From Azadirachta indica (taxonomy: Eukaryota > Streptophyta > Magnoliopsida > Sapindales > Meliaceae), in assembly GCA_022749755.1 (NCBI GenBank), contig CM040441.1, forward strand, positions 1,282,179 to 1,346,178: DNA of 64,000 bases, in the 5' to 3' direction. Below the pieces are notes generated by a model, which was given only the letters and a program-made list of their open reading frames with translations, ran no database searches and was not told where the DNA came from. A program made the translations under genes and the position numbers. This document shows positions 42,935 through 57,299 of this stretch, piece after piece; position 1 is the stretch's first letter, and each line of letters opens with the position of its first letter.

Positions 42935-43484
42935 TCGATGTTTTACGATTTTAAAACGTATTATAAACTTGGTAGGTGATATTTTTATTAATTTTCATTT
43001 ATTTGTAGTTAAGAATGTTAAAAGATGTTATTTCTTTTGTGAATTAAACGCACTAAATTTAAAACTTTGTGCTTAAGGATTCATTTTAGCGTTTCCTTTT
43101 TCACTAGCCAAATATATAATAAGTTTTTATGACCTAAGGTACCAAAATTATTATTGTCAAATTCATCTAGAAATAGTTATTAAAGTTCTATTTATCTTTA
43201 CTATTAGTGAACAATAAAAAATAAACAAAATTGTTGGGTTAAACTTAGAAAATAGTCAACATCACTAGTCCACGAATCCATATTTGTAGAGAATATGTTC
43301 AACTTTTACATGAAACAGGTTATATATATATATATTAAGTTTAAGATAAGCGTATTACTATAATTTGTAGAAAACTAGATGTAGACTTTAATCAAAATAA
43401 AAGATATGATTTTTTCTAAATGATTTATTTACACAAAAATTTTAGAATAAGGAAAAGCAATTTACGTGATTCAAAATTTTAATT
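42935..43484. other. Intergenic DNA left of copy B
   Basis: No gene. The right part (43255-43484) matches the older repeat 39640-39990, so homology of the duplicated family extends left of 43485. The corresponding bases for copy A would lie left of position 1. Confidence 0.6.
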
Positions 43485-45889
43485 GATCCGAGAAAAAAAG
43501 AATTTCTTTAATTTATTCTTCAAAAATAGTTTTCAAAATTAAAATACTGAATCATAATTTTAAAATTTTGATTTTGAAAATGATTCATACATATTATTTA
43601 AAACATAATTTAAAATTTAAAATTTAAAATAAATGTGTAGCACAATATTTGAGAACATGTTTTCCATTTGCTTCAGCAGTAATTTTATTAAACAGCGAAT
43701 TATATATATCACGAATGTAAAATAAAACCTATCGATGTGAATGGTTCATAAAAAACAATCAACTCATCCACATAATACCCGTTATGAATTAATTATCAAC
43801 AAATGTTTATTCTTAATTATGAATAGAAAATTATAAAAGATAACGTTAAAATTAATCAAAGATTATATATGAACCCAATTTTGTGTTCTTAAACAATGAT
43901 GTTTAAACAAGCAGGAAAAATTCTTCCAAAAATTTTTTTTTTTTTTTTTAACTTTTAAAAAGGCATTTTCATTTTTACGGTAATTATCAAACAAGAAACA
44001 ATGTTTCGTCTTTCTTCTTTTGATATCAAAGAAAAGTTTTATGTTTTGAAAAAGAAAGAGTTCATAACAGAGAGGAGAGAAAAAATAGAAATACATGAGA
44101 AAGTAAAAAAAGAGGTATAACTGGATTATAGAGTTTAGTTATAACTAGATTGTAGTAGATAGAGTTTAGAAAAACTAAAAACTCTTAAAACAATAATTTT
44201 CCTTTCTTAATTTACACTGCATTTTAAAATAATTTTTACAATAATTTCTTAAAATAAATTTATCATAAGATCACCAAACACGTTTTTCTTTAATATTCTT
44301 TCAATAGCTTTTCAAAATAATGTTACCAAACATGTGTTTTCAATATTTATTTTTTAAGAAATTGAGAATTGTATTTAATTCAAATGGGCCCTAAATATCT
44401 TTAAATACATTTTGTTCTTTTCAAAGTGTTGGATAAAATTAAATTGCAACAGTAAATAAAATGTTTATGTATACTTACGTTCATAATTACCTAAAAATTT
44501 ACTTCAGGGACATTAAGTTTTTAAATACATTTTTGACATATTTGCATGATCTACAATAAAATTTATTTAAATTTATTTCAATCTTTCAAAAGAATATTAA
44601 AGCCTCAATTAATTATTTTATATTTTATGCTGATAGTTATTGATAGTGAAAATTATAGTATAAATTTTTAAGTTGTTTAAATGCAAATATTGAAGATTGT
44701 TAGAAAGAAGCTTGATTTTCAAAAGTTAAAATGTAATTAAATTTATTTTTTATGTTTCAAAATTCTAAAATATTTTGATCAACCTATGTCTACTATAATT
44801 TACACATTATTATCTTAATTTTTGAATGTACAGTTTCGAAGAATTAAAGGTAAAAAAATATTATTTTAATAAATTTGTTTGAAGATATTTAGGATTAGTT
44901 TGAGATTGTTATAGATTTTAAAATAAAATAATTTTAGTATTTTGTAGAAAGAATTAATGTTGAACAGAATCAATTTACTATTTACAAAATTTTATTTTTA
45001 AAAGTGCCATAAATTTCAAAAACAGTTTTGTCTGTTTCATAAATTTTATTGTTAAAATATTGCAGTAATCATAATTACCAAAATGTACATATTTAATAGT
45101 ACTAATAAATGAATTTAATTTTAACTAAGTATTTGTTTATATACACACATAACACTTTGAAATAATTTATAGCAGAAAATATAACAATTTTAATCATATT
45201 TTCAAAAAAATAAAAAAAAGCAATAAAAAGAAAAAATATTTTGATTTTAATAATTTCATTTCCTAATTAAAGTTAAAATTTAATAATTGTTTTAGGGATA
45301 ATTTTGGGTTTTTCTAATTTTAAATGGGTATATTTGGTATTATATTTACAAATAAAATTGCTTTCCAAAATCTGTTTCGAAAGCAACTCTTTTTTTATTT
45401 TCTAAAACCTATTGTAAAATAAGGTAATTTTGTCAAAAGTCATGATGAAAAATTTTTACCAAACACTTAAAATGCCTTTTAGCTACTCAAAATACTTTTA
45501 ACTCCTCTAACAGCAATCTCGCTCTAAGTTAGATTAGCGCTGTTAGGTTTACGCTTGGTGTCGGCATCTTATGATAACCCTAAAATTTTGTTAATGCAAC
45601 TCCACAATGTATAATCCATTATGTGGTAACGGATTTATTTGACCTTATAACAAACTTGCCTATTCAGGTATTGAGGTTTGTGTGATACATTGTTTTGTTT
45701 GGCAAGCATATGTCATAGTGCATTTCATTAAGTGTTTCTCTTCCCACAACAAGTCCTTATCAAGGAACCGCCTATTATTTCCTAATTGTGTTACCTACAA
45801 AAATATTCAAGTTTTGCACTTTAGTACCCAAAAGGCTTTAGGTCCTTGAGTGTTAGTTTTGGTTCCTTTCGCAACCAACATTTTTTTAA
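43485..45889. other. AT-rich non-coding stretch (copy B)
   Basis: Counterpart of 1-2400 with scattered substitutions and single-base indels in A/T runs. No gene recognised. Confidence 0.7.
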
Positions 45890-46285
45890 CACTATATATG
45901 CATTTTTGTTAATGGGGCATGGAAAACTTATATGGCCAACATCATCATAATAACTGCATGCAATTTTGGAATCATTCATAGAAGTAGCCTTCACTAATAA
46001 TCAAAATTCTAAGCTTCCAAGGATTAAATACATACAAGAAAAGTTTAATAAGGAATGTTATAAGGAATTATTTTTTCTAAAGAGAGATTGATCTTCTAGC
46101 CATTGGAGATATTCTAGCTGTTGATCATTTCTTGATTGATCTTTTTTCTTTATTAACTAGAGTCAATGAGACATAGAACATTATGATGATTTTTCCTTTT
46201 ATGATGATGATTTTCCTTTTATTAACTAGAGTCAATGAGATAAGAAAATCATAATTTCTCCTTTTGATATCTTTTCTTATTAGCC
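45890..46285 (-). repeat. Copia LTR-like repeat (copy B of 2402-2795)
   Basis: Same sequence and placement next to the minus-strand copia pol end. Confidence 0.5.
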
Positions 46286-47125
46286 TCAAGGTGGGCAGTG
46301 TCATGTGATGCACTCCCAATGTGTATCGTAAGGATAAAAAGGGTTATTTGGCTAATGGCTTGTGAATGTATCAGCTATTTGAAGATGTGCAAGAATATGC
46401 TATGTCAAAAGGGAGCCTTGAACTACTTTTTCTCGTACAAAATGAACATCAAGTTCTATGTGTTCTTTTGGGTCGTGAAAAACCAGATTTCTTGTGATAT
46501 GAATGGCACTCATATTGCCACAAAGGAGGAGTGGTGTTTTTGAGAGTGGAATGCCAATTTCTTGCAACAAATATGTCACCGAGTGTGTTGATGATGGAGT
46601 CGATGGCAATGTCATTGTTACCTATGATAATAACATCATCAACACAAATTAATATAAGAATAATTGTAGGATTTTTATTAAGAATAAAGAAAGAGGTGTC
46701 AGGTTTGTTACCATGGAAAATAAGGCCTATTAAAGCATTGGAAAGACATTCAAACCATGCTTTAAGCCATAGGGTGCCTTTTGTAGTTTATAGACATGAC
46801 TTGGATGGATAGACTCTTGGAAGCTAGGAGGTTGTTCTATATAAATTGTCTCAGTCAGGTTGCCATGTAGGAAGGCATTACAAACATCTAATTGTTTCAT
46901 TGTCCATATTGAGTGTACAACAATGGCAAGAACAAGTCTAATAGTGGTAGGTTTAATGACTGGACTAAAGGTCTCATCGAAGTCAATCCCAAGTATTTGC
47001 ATGAAGCCTTTAGCAACTAATCTTACTTTAAAGTGATTGACAGAGCCTATGATAAACCTATTTGGATCCTATGATATTTCTTCCTGCCTCACAAAGAACC
47101 AAGGTCCAATTTGATTATGATGAAG
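46286..47125 (-). mobile_element. Ty1/copia pol remnant, minus strand (copy B)
   Basis: Counterpart of 2796-3640, with the same internal deletion between RT palm and RNase H. The RT ORF is 46730-47002 and the RNase H ORF is 46400-46615. The C-terminal 'GVHHMTLPTLRLI' is readable at 46319-46281. Confidence 0.9.
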
Positions 47126-47317
47126 CGCTTGAAGTTCTTTCATTGCTATGACCCGTAACATGTTCTTGAGTGCTATTCAAAGAGTTTTGGGTTCTTTATG
47201 ATGGCTGATTTACAAGGCCAAGATAGAATTTTTCTTTAGTTTGCTTTGAGTAAGCAAAGGATGAGTAATTGTTTCGGTTTGGGTTGAAGATTGTACAAAC
47301 TCAATTGTGGAAATATT

Positions 47318-47703
47318 GACCTTGGTCAACTACAATACTTCCTCAGTACAGAAGTAAAACCCTTCAATAAAGGAATTTTTCTCTCTCAGGCCAAATACAC
47401 AAAAGATATTTTGACTTGAGCAAACACATAAAATTGCTCCACTATAAACACACCTATTGCTGTTAAAATGACCCTTTTTCCAGATGACAATAATCTTGTA
47501 AACGCAACAGTGTATCATAGCCTTGTCAGAAGTCTACAATACCTCATATTTACAAGGCTGGATATTTCAAGCACCCACCAAGGCTATGATATACGGATTG
47601 TCAAACAGATATTAAGATACTTGCAGGGAACTCTCATCTTTTGTCCAGTGACAGATTTTCTTGTGCGCGTGAGTTGTAATTACCTAGACGGGGTCAATGG
47701 GTG
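47318..47703 (+). mobile_element. Ty1/copia RT thumb fragment, plus strand (copy B)
   Basis: Counterpart of 3832-4217. The second stop of copy A is a Gln codon here, leaving an open frame from 47468 to 47704; the first stop is shared. Confidence 0.88.
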
Positions 47704-47918
47704 ATCAAGAAGACTTCAGCTTTAGCACTAGGTGTGTTTAATTTAGATATATTTAATATATTGTGGATCCATCATTCCGTTAAACATTCTTGATTCAATT
47801 TAGAAGCAAAACCTATCCTTGTAAAAGTGATTTTTCGTTCGATGAAGAGAATTTCTAGAGCTTTTGGTTTGGGGCAATTCTTGATTCAATTTATAGAGCA
47901 GTCGTAGACCAACCATTG

Positions 47919-48100
47919 ATCACATCAAAATTTTTGGGTGCATCACATATGCCCGCATTCCAAATGCAATGAGGAAAAAGCTGGATCACAAATGGAAAAA
48001 AATGTATTTTCTTTGGTGTTAGTGATCAATCAAAAAGCTTACATGTTACCAATCATAACACTAAGAAAATCATAATAAGCTGTGATGTTATTTTTAGTTG
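47919..48100 (+). mobile_element. Ty1/copia integrase fragment, plus strand (copy B)
   Basis: Counterpart of 4432-4617. It keeps 'FGCITYAHIPNAMRK' and 'TKKIIISCDVIF' with small indels. Confidence 0.8.
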
Positions 48101-48182
48101 CCAAAAGAAGTTGTAGATATGGTACAACTGATTTTATATTCTTCTACAAACAAAGAGAAAAGTCATATTTATTTGCTTCATA

Positions 48183-48365
48183 GATAGTGGTTATGTTGGA
48201 GATCCTAATGACAGAAAAAGCACTTCTAATTATTTTTTTAATGATGGGTTCAGGTAATGTTTCATGGTCATAAAAGAAAAACAGCTATTGTGACAATAGT
48301 TCAGCAATAAAACTCTCCAAAAATCCGATGTTACATGAACGAAGCAATTATATAGACGTAAGGTA
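48183..48365 (+). mobile_element. Ty1/copia RNase H fragment, plus strand (copy B)
   Basis: Counterpart of 4699-4882; the junction before 'CDNSSAIKLSK' differs by a few bases from copy A. Confidence 0.82.
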
Positions 48366-48369
48366 TTGT

Positions 48370-51300
48370 AGTAAGAACTCAATCACAAAGTGAGAGCCAA
48401 AAAAATAAGAACTCAATCACATACTTTCAGTTTTAGAAACAAATAAGAACTCAATCACAAAGTGAGAGCCAAAAAAAACCTTACCAAATACACCAATAGA
48501 TCAACACCAAAGTGAAAGAGCCAAAATAAGACTACAGAAAAATTTCTGAAAATTAGAGTTGCCGTAAACATAAATTTTGGACGTCCTAAAGAGCTTTGAT
48601 GGTCAATCACACCGTCCAGAATCAAGAACTATGTGTGTAGAATCTCTACGTAAAATTTGAGCTAAAACGAAGTTCAAATCGCCACCTGATTGTTAGCTTG
48701 ATGAAAACTATGTAGGACTAAAATTTTCTGATAAAGTGTAGTCTTTCTGTCTTATGGCTTACACTACTCTTCTTACACACACACCTTATATAGCCACAAA
48801 ACAAAGTTAAAAAATACTTTTAACCATGTGTGCTTCAAAATTGGGCTTTCTCTAAATAGGAGTAAAGCCCAACCCAACAGTAGTGGTGGTGGGAAGGGAT
48901 TGAAGGGAAGATGAAATAGCGGAAGACTTTGAAGATTTTTGTTTACAGAGGAAAAGGATTGACAAATCTTGATGGGTGAAAAAATTGAATTTTGGTTGAA
49001 GAGAAAGAAGAATTTGTGAAATTATGATTTTGGGCAAAATTTGCAATCTTGAAATAAAATATTTTCTTTTAATTTCTTATCTTTAGTTGTTGAATAATCA
49101 AACCTGCTATCTCTTTTTGTTCGTTCCTTCGTTGATTGGCAGCCATGGAGTTGGAGAAGTCCTTGATAAATAGGGGCTTAGTGCTGGTTGAAGAAGTGAC
49201 GTGAATTTGAGGAAAGAAATGCATGCAAAAGGAGATAATAGCATAAAAAAGTAGAGAAACCGAGGAAGAGGAGGGTGAAGCTAAGATGTTGAAAACAAAA
49301 TGTACGGTAGATATAATCGGATATAGAAAATTGAAGAATTAGTTTGTTCTATGAGAGGGATGAAGGGTGTTTGGATTAGAGCATATGCACCTGAAAGAAA
49401 AAAATAAAAAGTAAGCAAAAGAGGACAGAGTGAAAAATGGTATAAGGAAGAAATGTTGCAGCCAATCAAATGCCATGTGTTAGGATAATTATCATTTAAT
49501 TTAATTTAAATATCATTTAATTATATTATTCAGTTTTGTAACTACAATTTAATTTTTGTTTAAACACAATAAATTATTATTTAATTCCTGTCAAAGTAAA
49601 AAAATATATTATTTTATGTCTAAACCAATTTATTTTCCCATCAATTAGTCTTTAATTTCACATCAAAGTTAAAAAATTATTATTTTGAGCACACAAATTG
49701 ACAAATATGCTAGACATAGTCTGATCCTGTGGGACCCATTTATTTTTAAATTTATGTCAAGGTTAAATTTTGTACTATTTTTCTTTAATCTTATACCACG
49801 GCAAGACGTAACGAAATATTTTTTAAACTTTTTGGTGACGAGTAATTAGGTTAAATTTGAGAGAATTTTAGGGCATTTTTCCTTTTCAAAAACTGTTTTT
49901 TAAGTTAAGAATGATTAATGACTTTGACCTTTCTCAATGAACATTTTAAGTTAAAATGAATGTTTTTCATTACTAAATTTTAAATAAAAATTTTTGGTAA
50001 TTATCTATGCAATTCAATAGTTGATATATTACCATGTGAATGTCAAATATTACCTTTTCATTTTAGACTTCGACTATTAATTATAATTAAATACAAATCT
50101 TATTTCAATATTAGTTTTGTAATATATGACATTGCCCTTTTTCAACGTCACCGAAAGTGCTGTGACTATATACCCTTATTTGCTAAAGGAAATATCAAAT
50201 ATGTCCCTTCATTTTACAACACAAATTAAAAACTTTAAACATTATTTGCTTGACTGTACATATTGAACTGAATAAATTTTTAATAATTTTTTATTATATT
50301 AATGTTTTTGCAATTAAGCTTATTAATACATTATTTCAAATATTTAACACTAGTATTGTGATTAAGATGTGACAATTTATTTTTTGGTTTCAAAATGCAT
50401 ATGCCAAATTAGGAGAACCATAGCTTGTAAAGTCAAACTCACTGCAGTAGTGTTTAATAAGTTACAAAGGTATAGAGCTTTTAATGTAGTCCAATTACTT
50501 TCTCGCTAGTGATATAAAATGTAATATTAAGGGCCTGTTTAGTATATCCTTTTAAGTAGAAGTTTTGCGAGTAGACATTTTATTAATAGAATTTTTATAA
50601 GTAGATTTTTTAATAAAAATTTATTAATTGTTTAATTATTATAAAAAATTTTTAGAAAAAATTGAGTAATTACTATAAGTTTTTAATACTTTACTTTTAA
50701 AGAAATAACATAAAAATTTTTAAATAAAATAAAAATATTTTAAATAATTTCACGTTTCGAAAAAGGTCAAAACAACTTTATTGTTAAAAACTTAAATTTT
50801 AAATTTCTTCTAATAAAAGAAAAATGACCTTTTTAATTTTTAAAAACTTTTGTCTAGTACCAACCAAATAACTTCTAAATAATCAATTAAGAAATTTATA
50901 TCCTTCAACTATATATGTAAAGGTAATACAAAGAATTGAAGTAATATATAACGTAAAAATTAAAAATTTTAATGCAAAATTTCATTAAATTTACAAATTG
51001 AAGTATTAAATTTAAACAAAAATATAAAATATGAAATATAAAAGTAAAAATGTGTATAACAAGAAATTTAACATATTTTAGCCAATTATATTTATCAATA
51101 AATATTTTTCATTTTTTTGATTGACCTAGAAAAACACTATCAAATATTATGAGTTTTTTCAAGAGCATGTACAGTAAAAAATAATAATACTGAAGAAAAA
51201 AAAAAACAGAGCAATGACATATATAATTATTAAAATTCTTATATTAACCGTTCACATTTGAACTAGGGAAGCTGCGGTGGGTGGAGATATGATAAGTTTG

Positions 51301-51620
51301 ATAACTTCTCTCTCAATGTGACTTTTTAAGCCGAAGTGAACAATTTTCTTTTTAACGTAATTTTGAATACAAATTTTCATTCATTAATCTATGCAATTTA
51401 ATATAATCACTAAATTATCAACATCAAAAGTCACCTAATTTTAGATCTCGATTGTTAAATTATAAATAAATACAAATCTTATTGCATTTTATTTTTGTAA
51501 TATTATGTTGTTTCCTTGTATATCTCACACTAAGAAATTTCTTTTGCTTCTTAAGAATGATATGATAGAGTACACTTTAATTTTCATCTAATCCTTCTGC
51601 AATTAGATGATGTTTCCAGA
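48370..51620. other. Long non-coding stretch (copy B)
   Basis: Counterpart of 4890-8200. It includes the direct repeats near 48376-48471, the conserved 64-codon minus ORF at 48852-49046, and the MITE-like block at about 50530-50880. No gene assigned. Confidence 0.5.
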
Positions 51621-51629
51621 ATTATTTGT

Positions 51630-53249
51630 AAGAGTTTAATTTAACAGTGTAACAGTAATTATGTAATTTCAACAAGTATCCTAAAGATTGTGGGATTGAG
51701 TTGCTCAATCTATTTGTAGATAAGTTGAAGTACTCAAATTTGGTTAATGAGCCAAGTTCTCGGGGTAAACTTCCAAAAAGTTTATTCCCATTTAAGATAA
51801 GTTTAGTTAGAGAATTTAACTTTCTGAATTCCACTGGAATCTCCCTTACTATATGATTAAAAGAAAGATCAAGCACACTTAATTGAGATAAGTTTGCAAA
51901 CTTAGTTGGTAAGCTCCCAACCATATTATTCGTCGAAATGTTTAAAGTGCCAAGTGTTGGGCATTTTCCCTAATTGGTTGAGATTTCATCATAAAATTTA
52001 TTGTGGCTTAGATCAATGAAATATAGGTTTGGATAAATGCCAAAATCTTTAGATATATTTTCACAGAGATTGTTCCATTCAAGACGAGCTCTAGTTAGGC
52101 ATATGCAATCTCTCAAGCTTTTAGGGATTGAACCTTCAATATGATTATTACCTATTGTGAATTTCTAAAGTAATTTTTTTTTGCAAATATTGTCTGGTAA
52201 ATAGCCAGTGAATTGATTTGCATTTAACTCTAGCTTACTCAACTTCAGCAAATTTCCTATTTATTGAGGAATAAAACTAGAAAGTTCATTATTATACAGT
52301 ATAATGACATCAAATTGGTTAGATTTCCAATTGAAAGAGGAATAACACCATTGAGATGATTTCCTGACAAATCTAGATCAAGAAGAGCTATCAAATTTCC
52401 TATGTTTGGAGGAATATGACTAGAAAGAGAATTATTAAGAAGATACAAAATCATCAAGTTAATCAAATTACCCAAAGAAAGAGGAATCGAACCATTCAAT
52501 TGATTGTCGGTCAAGTCTATATTGGAAAGAAACTTTAACCTTCCTATTTCTTTAGTAATAGCACCAGAAAGCCCATTTTCATATACTCTTAATGTCCTCA
52601 AATTGCTCAGATTTCCAATTAAAGAAAGAATAATACCACCGAGATGATTTCTGGACAAACTTAGTTTTGACAAAACCTTTAAATTTCCTATACTTGAAGG
52701 AATAGAATTAGAAAGAAAATTTTCAGAAAGATGCAGAGTCTTTAAGTTAATCAGAAATTGACCAATTTCTAGCGGTATTTCTGCAAAAAATTGATTTACA
52801 TGTAAATCAAGTTACTTAAACTTTGTAAGATGAGCTATTTGAGGTGGGATGATTTCAAAAAATTTATTTAGACTGAGATTAAGATATGCAAGATGAGGAA
52901 ACGATGAAAATGAGAATTCATGAAGCATACCTTTAAAACCTGTAGTTGACAGGTTAATACCAAGGACTCTTCCAACAAGATTAAAGTGAATTCCAAACTA
53001 AGAACATGGGCTGATTTTTTATTTTGAGTGAGAAGAATTATCGGCATCATTAACAGGAAAAAGATTCCATGAAGCAAGGAGAGAAAGGTTCTGATTTTGA
53101 TGGAGGCTTGCTTTCTGATTGAGAAGAGCATGAGCTTCTTCAATTGAAGTAGAAGACATAATAACAAGTGAAAAATTCAAAATAAGTAATTGGATAGGAG
53201 AAACAAGTGAGAAAACTAGAATCTTATGTTTAAAGGATAATGACTCCAT
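51630..53249 (-). pseudogene. LRR-1(B): MIK2-like LRR receptor pseudogene
   Basis: Counterpart of 8216-9785, start Met at 53249. The readable LRR frames are 52673-52257 and 51924-51622. The C-terminal frame is longer than in copy A because a few bases lost in A are present ('NGNKLFGSLPRELG'). A single base missing near 52300 breaks the LRR frame that is open in A. Stops in the signal/LRRNT region are shared. No transmembrane or kinase part. Confidence 0.9.
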
Positions 53250-53605
53250 AGGAAAACCAAGATGGAAGTAGACAATGAATTTGCGAAGGAAAAACCTAAA
53301 TTGATTATATTGGCGCATAGAAAACAAGTAGATGAGGAGTCTAATTTATAGAAACCACATGAGCAATGCTGTATAAGAGGTCGGGAAAAAAAAAACATGT
53401 AGATTGCATTAGATTATTATTTAAAATGAAAAATGTAAGTCAATAACTACTACTTGATTTCTTATCAAATTATTTTCTCACTTCAATAAATGAATATCAT
53501 CATTTCTATAAGTCTATGTGTCAAGTCCACAAAAATAGGTAAACTAACACTTATCATTGATTATATTATAAATCCACTGACCGAAAGCCATTTGAACAAT
53601 TCAAA
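53250..53605 (-). promoter_or_regulatory. 5' leader and TATA region of LRR-1(B)
   Basis: 'CTATAAATT' on the minus strand at 53343-53351, about 95 bp upstream of the Met at 53249; counterpart of leader P1. Confidence 0.5.
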
Positions 53606-53639
53606 AGATATTTCAAATTAGCATTCAAATTTCTATGAA

Positions 53640-53975
53640 TCAATTGTTATTAAAGAATGTGACTTCATAGAAAAACTAAGATGGAAGCAAATGATGAAGT
53701 TGTGAAGGTAAAAACTAAAATGATTATATGCTCACATAGAAAACAAGCATATGAAAAGCCCAATTTATAGAAACCACATAAGCAAACCTCGTATAAAAGG
53801 TAAGGAAAAAAAACATATAGATTGCATAATATTATTATGACTCAAATTTTTATCAAATTATTTTCTCACTCCAATAAATGAATATCATCATTTCTATATG
53901 TCTACTCATCAAGTCCATGAAAGTAGTTAAAGTTACACCCAGTATTTATTCTATTATAAATCCATTAGTTGAAAA
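53640..53975 (-). pseudogene. Orphan 5' end of an LRR gene (copy B of leader P2)
   Basis: Counterpart of 10182-10500. The ATG at 53668 is followed by altered codons ('ATGAAGTCACATTC'), the nine-codon remnant having lost a base relative to copy A. Confidence 0.6.
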
Positions 53976-53984
53976 AGATTGTTG

Positions 53985-56795
53985 TTTCGTTGTTTAGAAT
54001 TCCAGCCAAGCTACCTCTTTCAAGATATTCATAAAAAAAAAGAGGAATGTCAGTCATCTGAACATTGATAATATTTTGATGTCAAATCTTTGTCAATGCC
54101 TTAATTTCATTCAAACATTCTTGTTGATTAACAATCTCACCTAAAAATGGCAAGTGAAATTTCTTAACTACTATGATATCTCCTTATGGTAACTCAACTT
54201 TGTAAACACTTCCTTATCTGCCCTCTCCAATGTAAAATTGGAAGTCCTCCCTTCAAAGGTTAATACTGAAAGCAATACTGAAAGCAATATTGGAGTGTTT
54301 ACATAATTGCTTTCTTGCTTTCGCAATTTCGTCTTCCTTCTTCCAAAAGCGAAGAACATTGCAATCACTATAAATCGAGCTTCTAAAATAGAAGGCAAAA
54401 TTATAAGCCATTTTTTTGTTGAGGACTGCTTGCATTAAGTGAAAGCATTGCAAGATGACAATCCTTTAACATTGGCATACAATCCTTTGTTCCCTCATAA
54501 TTCTTCAATGGACACATCTCGAAATGCTTTGTTACTAGGAATTAGACCTTGTAATTCATTACAAGATTTGTCAATGTCTGATAAGCTATGCATTCCCTTA
54601 AAGTAATTTGGAATTAAACCAGAGAGGTTATTGTGGGATAGATTCAAGTTCACTAGACTTTCTAAATTGCACATTTAGGATGGTATCTCTCCGTTGAGCA
54701 AGTTATGACTCAAATCTAACTCTAAAAGTTGAAACAAATTTTGCATCTCAACTGGAATTTCTTAGCTAAATTGATTGTTACACAAATTCAATTAATGTAA
54801 TTTTGACAAGTAGCCAAGAGATTCTAGGATTGAGTTGCTTAATTCATTTGTAAGCGAGTCAAGGTACTCAAGTTTAGTTAATGAGCCCACTTCTTGAGGT
54901 AAACTTCCAAAAAGTTTATTCTCATTCAAGATAAGTTTACTTAAAGAAGTTAACTTTCTGTGTTCCACTGGAATCTTCCTAACTATATGATTAAAAGAAA
55001 GATCAAGCACTTGTAGTTGAGATGAGTTTGTAAACTCAGGTGGTATGCTCTTAGTGATATTATTCATTGAAATGTTCAAAGTGCTAAGTGCCAGATATTT
55101 TCCTCAATTATATAAGATTTCACAATAAAATCTGTTGTGACTAAGATCAACAAAATTTAGGTTTGGGTAAATGCTAAATTCTTCAGATATATTTCCCAGA
55201 GATTGTTCCATTTAAGGTGAGTTCTAATTAGGCTTGTACAATATCTCAAGCTTTGAGGGATTAGACCTTTAATGTGATTATTATCTACAGTGAATTTCTG
55301 AAGTAATTTGCCTTGGCAAACATTATATGGTAAATAACTGGTAAATTCATTTCTTTCCAATATACAACTTCAGCAAATTTCCTATTTCTTGAGGAATGGA
55401 ACCCACTAGCTTGTTAAAACCAAGATGTAAATCAACCAAGTTGCTTAAATTACCTATGGAAAGAGGTATTGAACCACTGAGTTTATTTCCGACCAAGCCT
55501 ATATTGGAAAGAAACTTCAAGTTCCTTATTTCCTCAAGAATGGAGTTAGCAAGCTTATTTGTATATAGGTATAATGTCCTCAAATTACTCAAATTTCCAA
55601 TTAAAGGAGGAATACCACCACTAGAATGATTTATTTATAAATCTAGCTTAAGAAGAGACTTTAAATTTCCTATGGTTGGAGAAATGGAACCAGAAAGAGA
55701 ATAATTAAAAAGATGCAAAATTTTCAAGTTAATCAAATTATCTAAAGAAAGAGGAATAGAACCATTAAATTGATTTTCACATAAGTCTAATTGGGAAAGA
55801 ATCTTCAAAGCTCCTATTTCTTCAGGAATAGAACCAAAAAGCTCATTCATATACAGGTATAATAACCTCTAATTGCTCAGATTTCCAGCTGAAGGAGGAA
55901 TAACACTACTAAGATGATTTTCTGACAATACTAGTTCTGACGAGGATTTTAAGTTTCCTATTTCCTCAAGAATAGAACTAGAAAGCTCATTTGTATACAT
56001 GCATAATATCCTTAAATTGCTCAGATTTCCAATTGAAGAAGGAATAACACCACTAAGATGATTTTTTGACAATGCTAGTACTAACAAGGACTTTAAGTTT
56101 CTTATTTCCGCAAGAATCGAACTAGAAAGCTCATTTGTACACAGATATAATATCTTTAAATTACTTAGATTTCTAATTGAAAGAGGAATAACACCACTCA
56201 AATGATTTTCTAACCATTCTAGTTTTGACATGGACTTCAAGTTTCCTATCTTTAGTGGAATTGAGCCACTTAACTGGGTTCTCATAAATGTAAAGGAACT
56301 TCAAATGAGTTCAGAGGCCAATTTCTAGTGGTATTTTCCCAAACACTTGATTTATTGATAAATCAAGATACTTGAGCTTTGTGAGGTTATCGATTTGTGG
56401 TGGGATGATTCCAAAAAATTCATTCACATTAAGATTAAGATATGTAAGATCAGGAAATGATGAGAATGAGAACTCATGAAGCGTACCCTTAAGACTTGTA
56501 GTTGATAGGTTAATACTAAGGACTTTTCCAACACAATTGCAACGAATTCCAAAGCAAGTACATAGGTTGAGTTTTGATTTAGAGTGAAAAGAAATATTGG
56601 TAGCATTAACAGGAAGAAGATTCCATGAAGAGAGGAGAGAAAGGTTATGATTTTTGTAGAGGCTTTCTTTCCAATTAAGAAGAGCATGGCTTCTTTAGTA
56701 GACATAGTAGTGAGTGAAAAATTCAAAACGAGAAATTGGATCAGACAAACAAGGGAGAAAACTAGAATCTTATTATTAAAGGATGATAACTCCAT
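53985..56795 (-). pseudogene. LRR-2(B): MIK2-like LRR receptor kinase pseudogene, kinase N-lobe only
   Basis: Counterpart of 10515-13328, start Met at 56795. It has the frameshift after 'TKEAML' but not the compensating extra A of copy A. LRR frames: 56285-55869, 55850-55635, 55592-55347, 55360-55157 and 55079-54792. The juxtamembrane/N-lobe remnant runs 54453-53985 and carries a 12-bp tandem duplication ('ctgaaagcaata') near 54267-54291, absent from copy A. The kinase C-lobe is absent. Many lesions are common to both copies. Confidence 0.92.
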
Positions 56796-56960
56796 GGATG
56801 AACAAAGATGGAAGTAGATGATGAATTTATGAAGGCAAAAGTTAAAATGATTTTATCCATAATAAATAAGCAGACGGAGGCCCCAATTTGTAGGAACCCC
56901 ACAAGCAAAGCCCCATATAATAGGTAAGATAAAAAAAGTACATGTAAATTGCATAAGGTT
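56796..56960 (-). promoter_or_regulatory. 5' leader of LRR-2(B) (P3)
   Basis: Counterpart of 13329-13480 with the same degraded TATA word 'CTACAAATT'. Confidence 0.4.
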
Positions 56961-57299
56961 ATTATTTTAGAAAAAAATGTAAGTTAATATTTAACTATTA
57001 CTTGTATTCTTATAAAATGTAAGTCTATTATTAAAAAATCCTAAATAAATAAATAGAAAAGATCTTAAAATATAAAATAAAATAGGATTTATTAATAACA
57101 AAAATTATATCAATCTAAATTTAAATTTATCACAATCTTAGTATCCTAATTTTAGATTTAATTGTAATTAATATTTATCATAGCTTTTTATTATATATTT
57201 TATTTTTATTTACAAAAATTAATTCCACAAGTCAATGTGTCAAGTCTACAAAAATATCTAAAATTGTAGTTTCCTTTACACCAATGATTGATATACTAT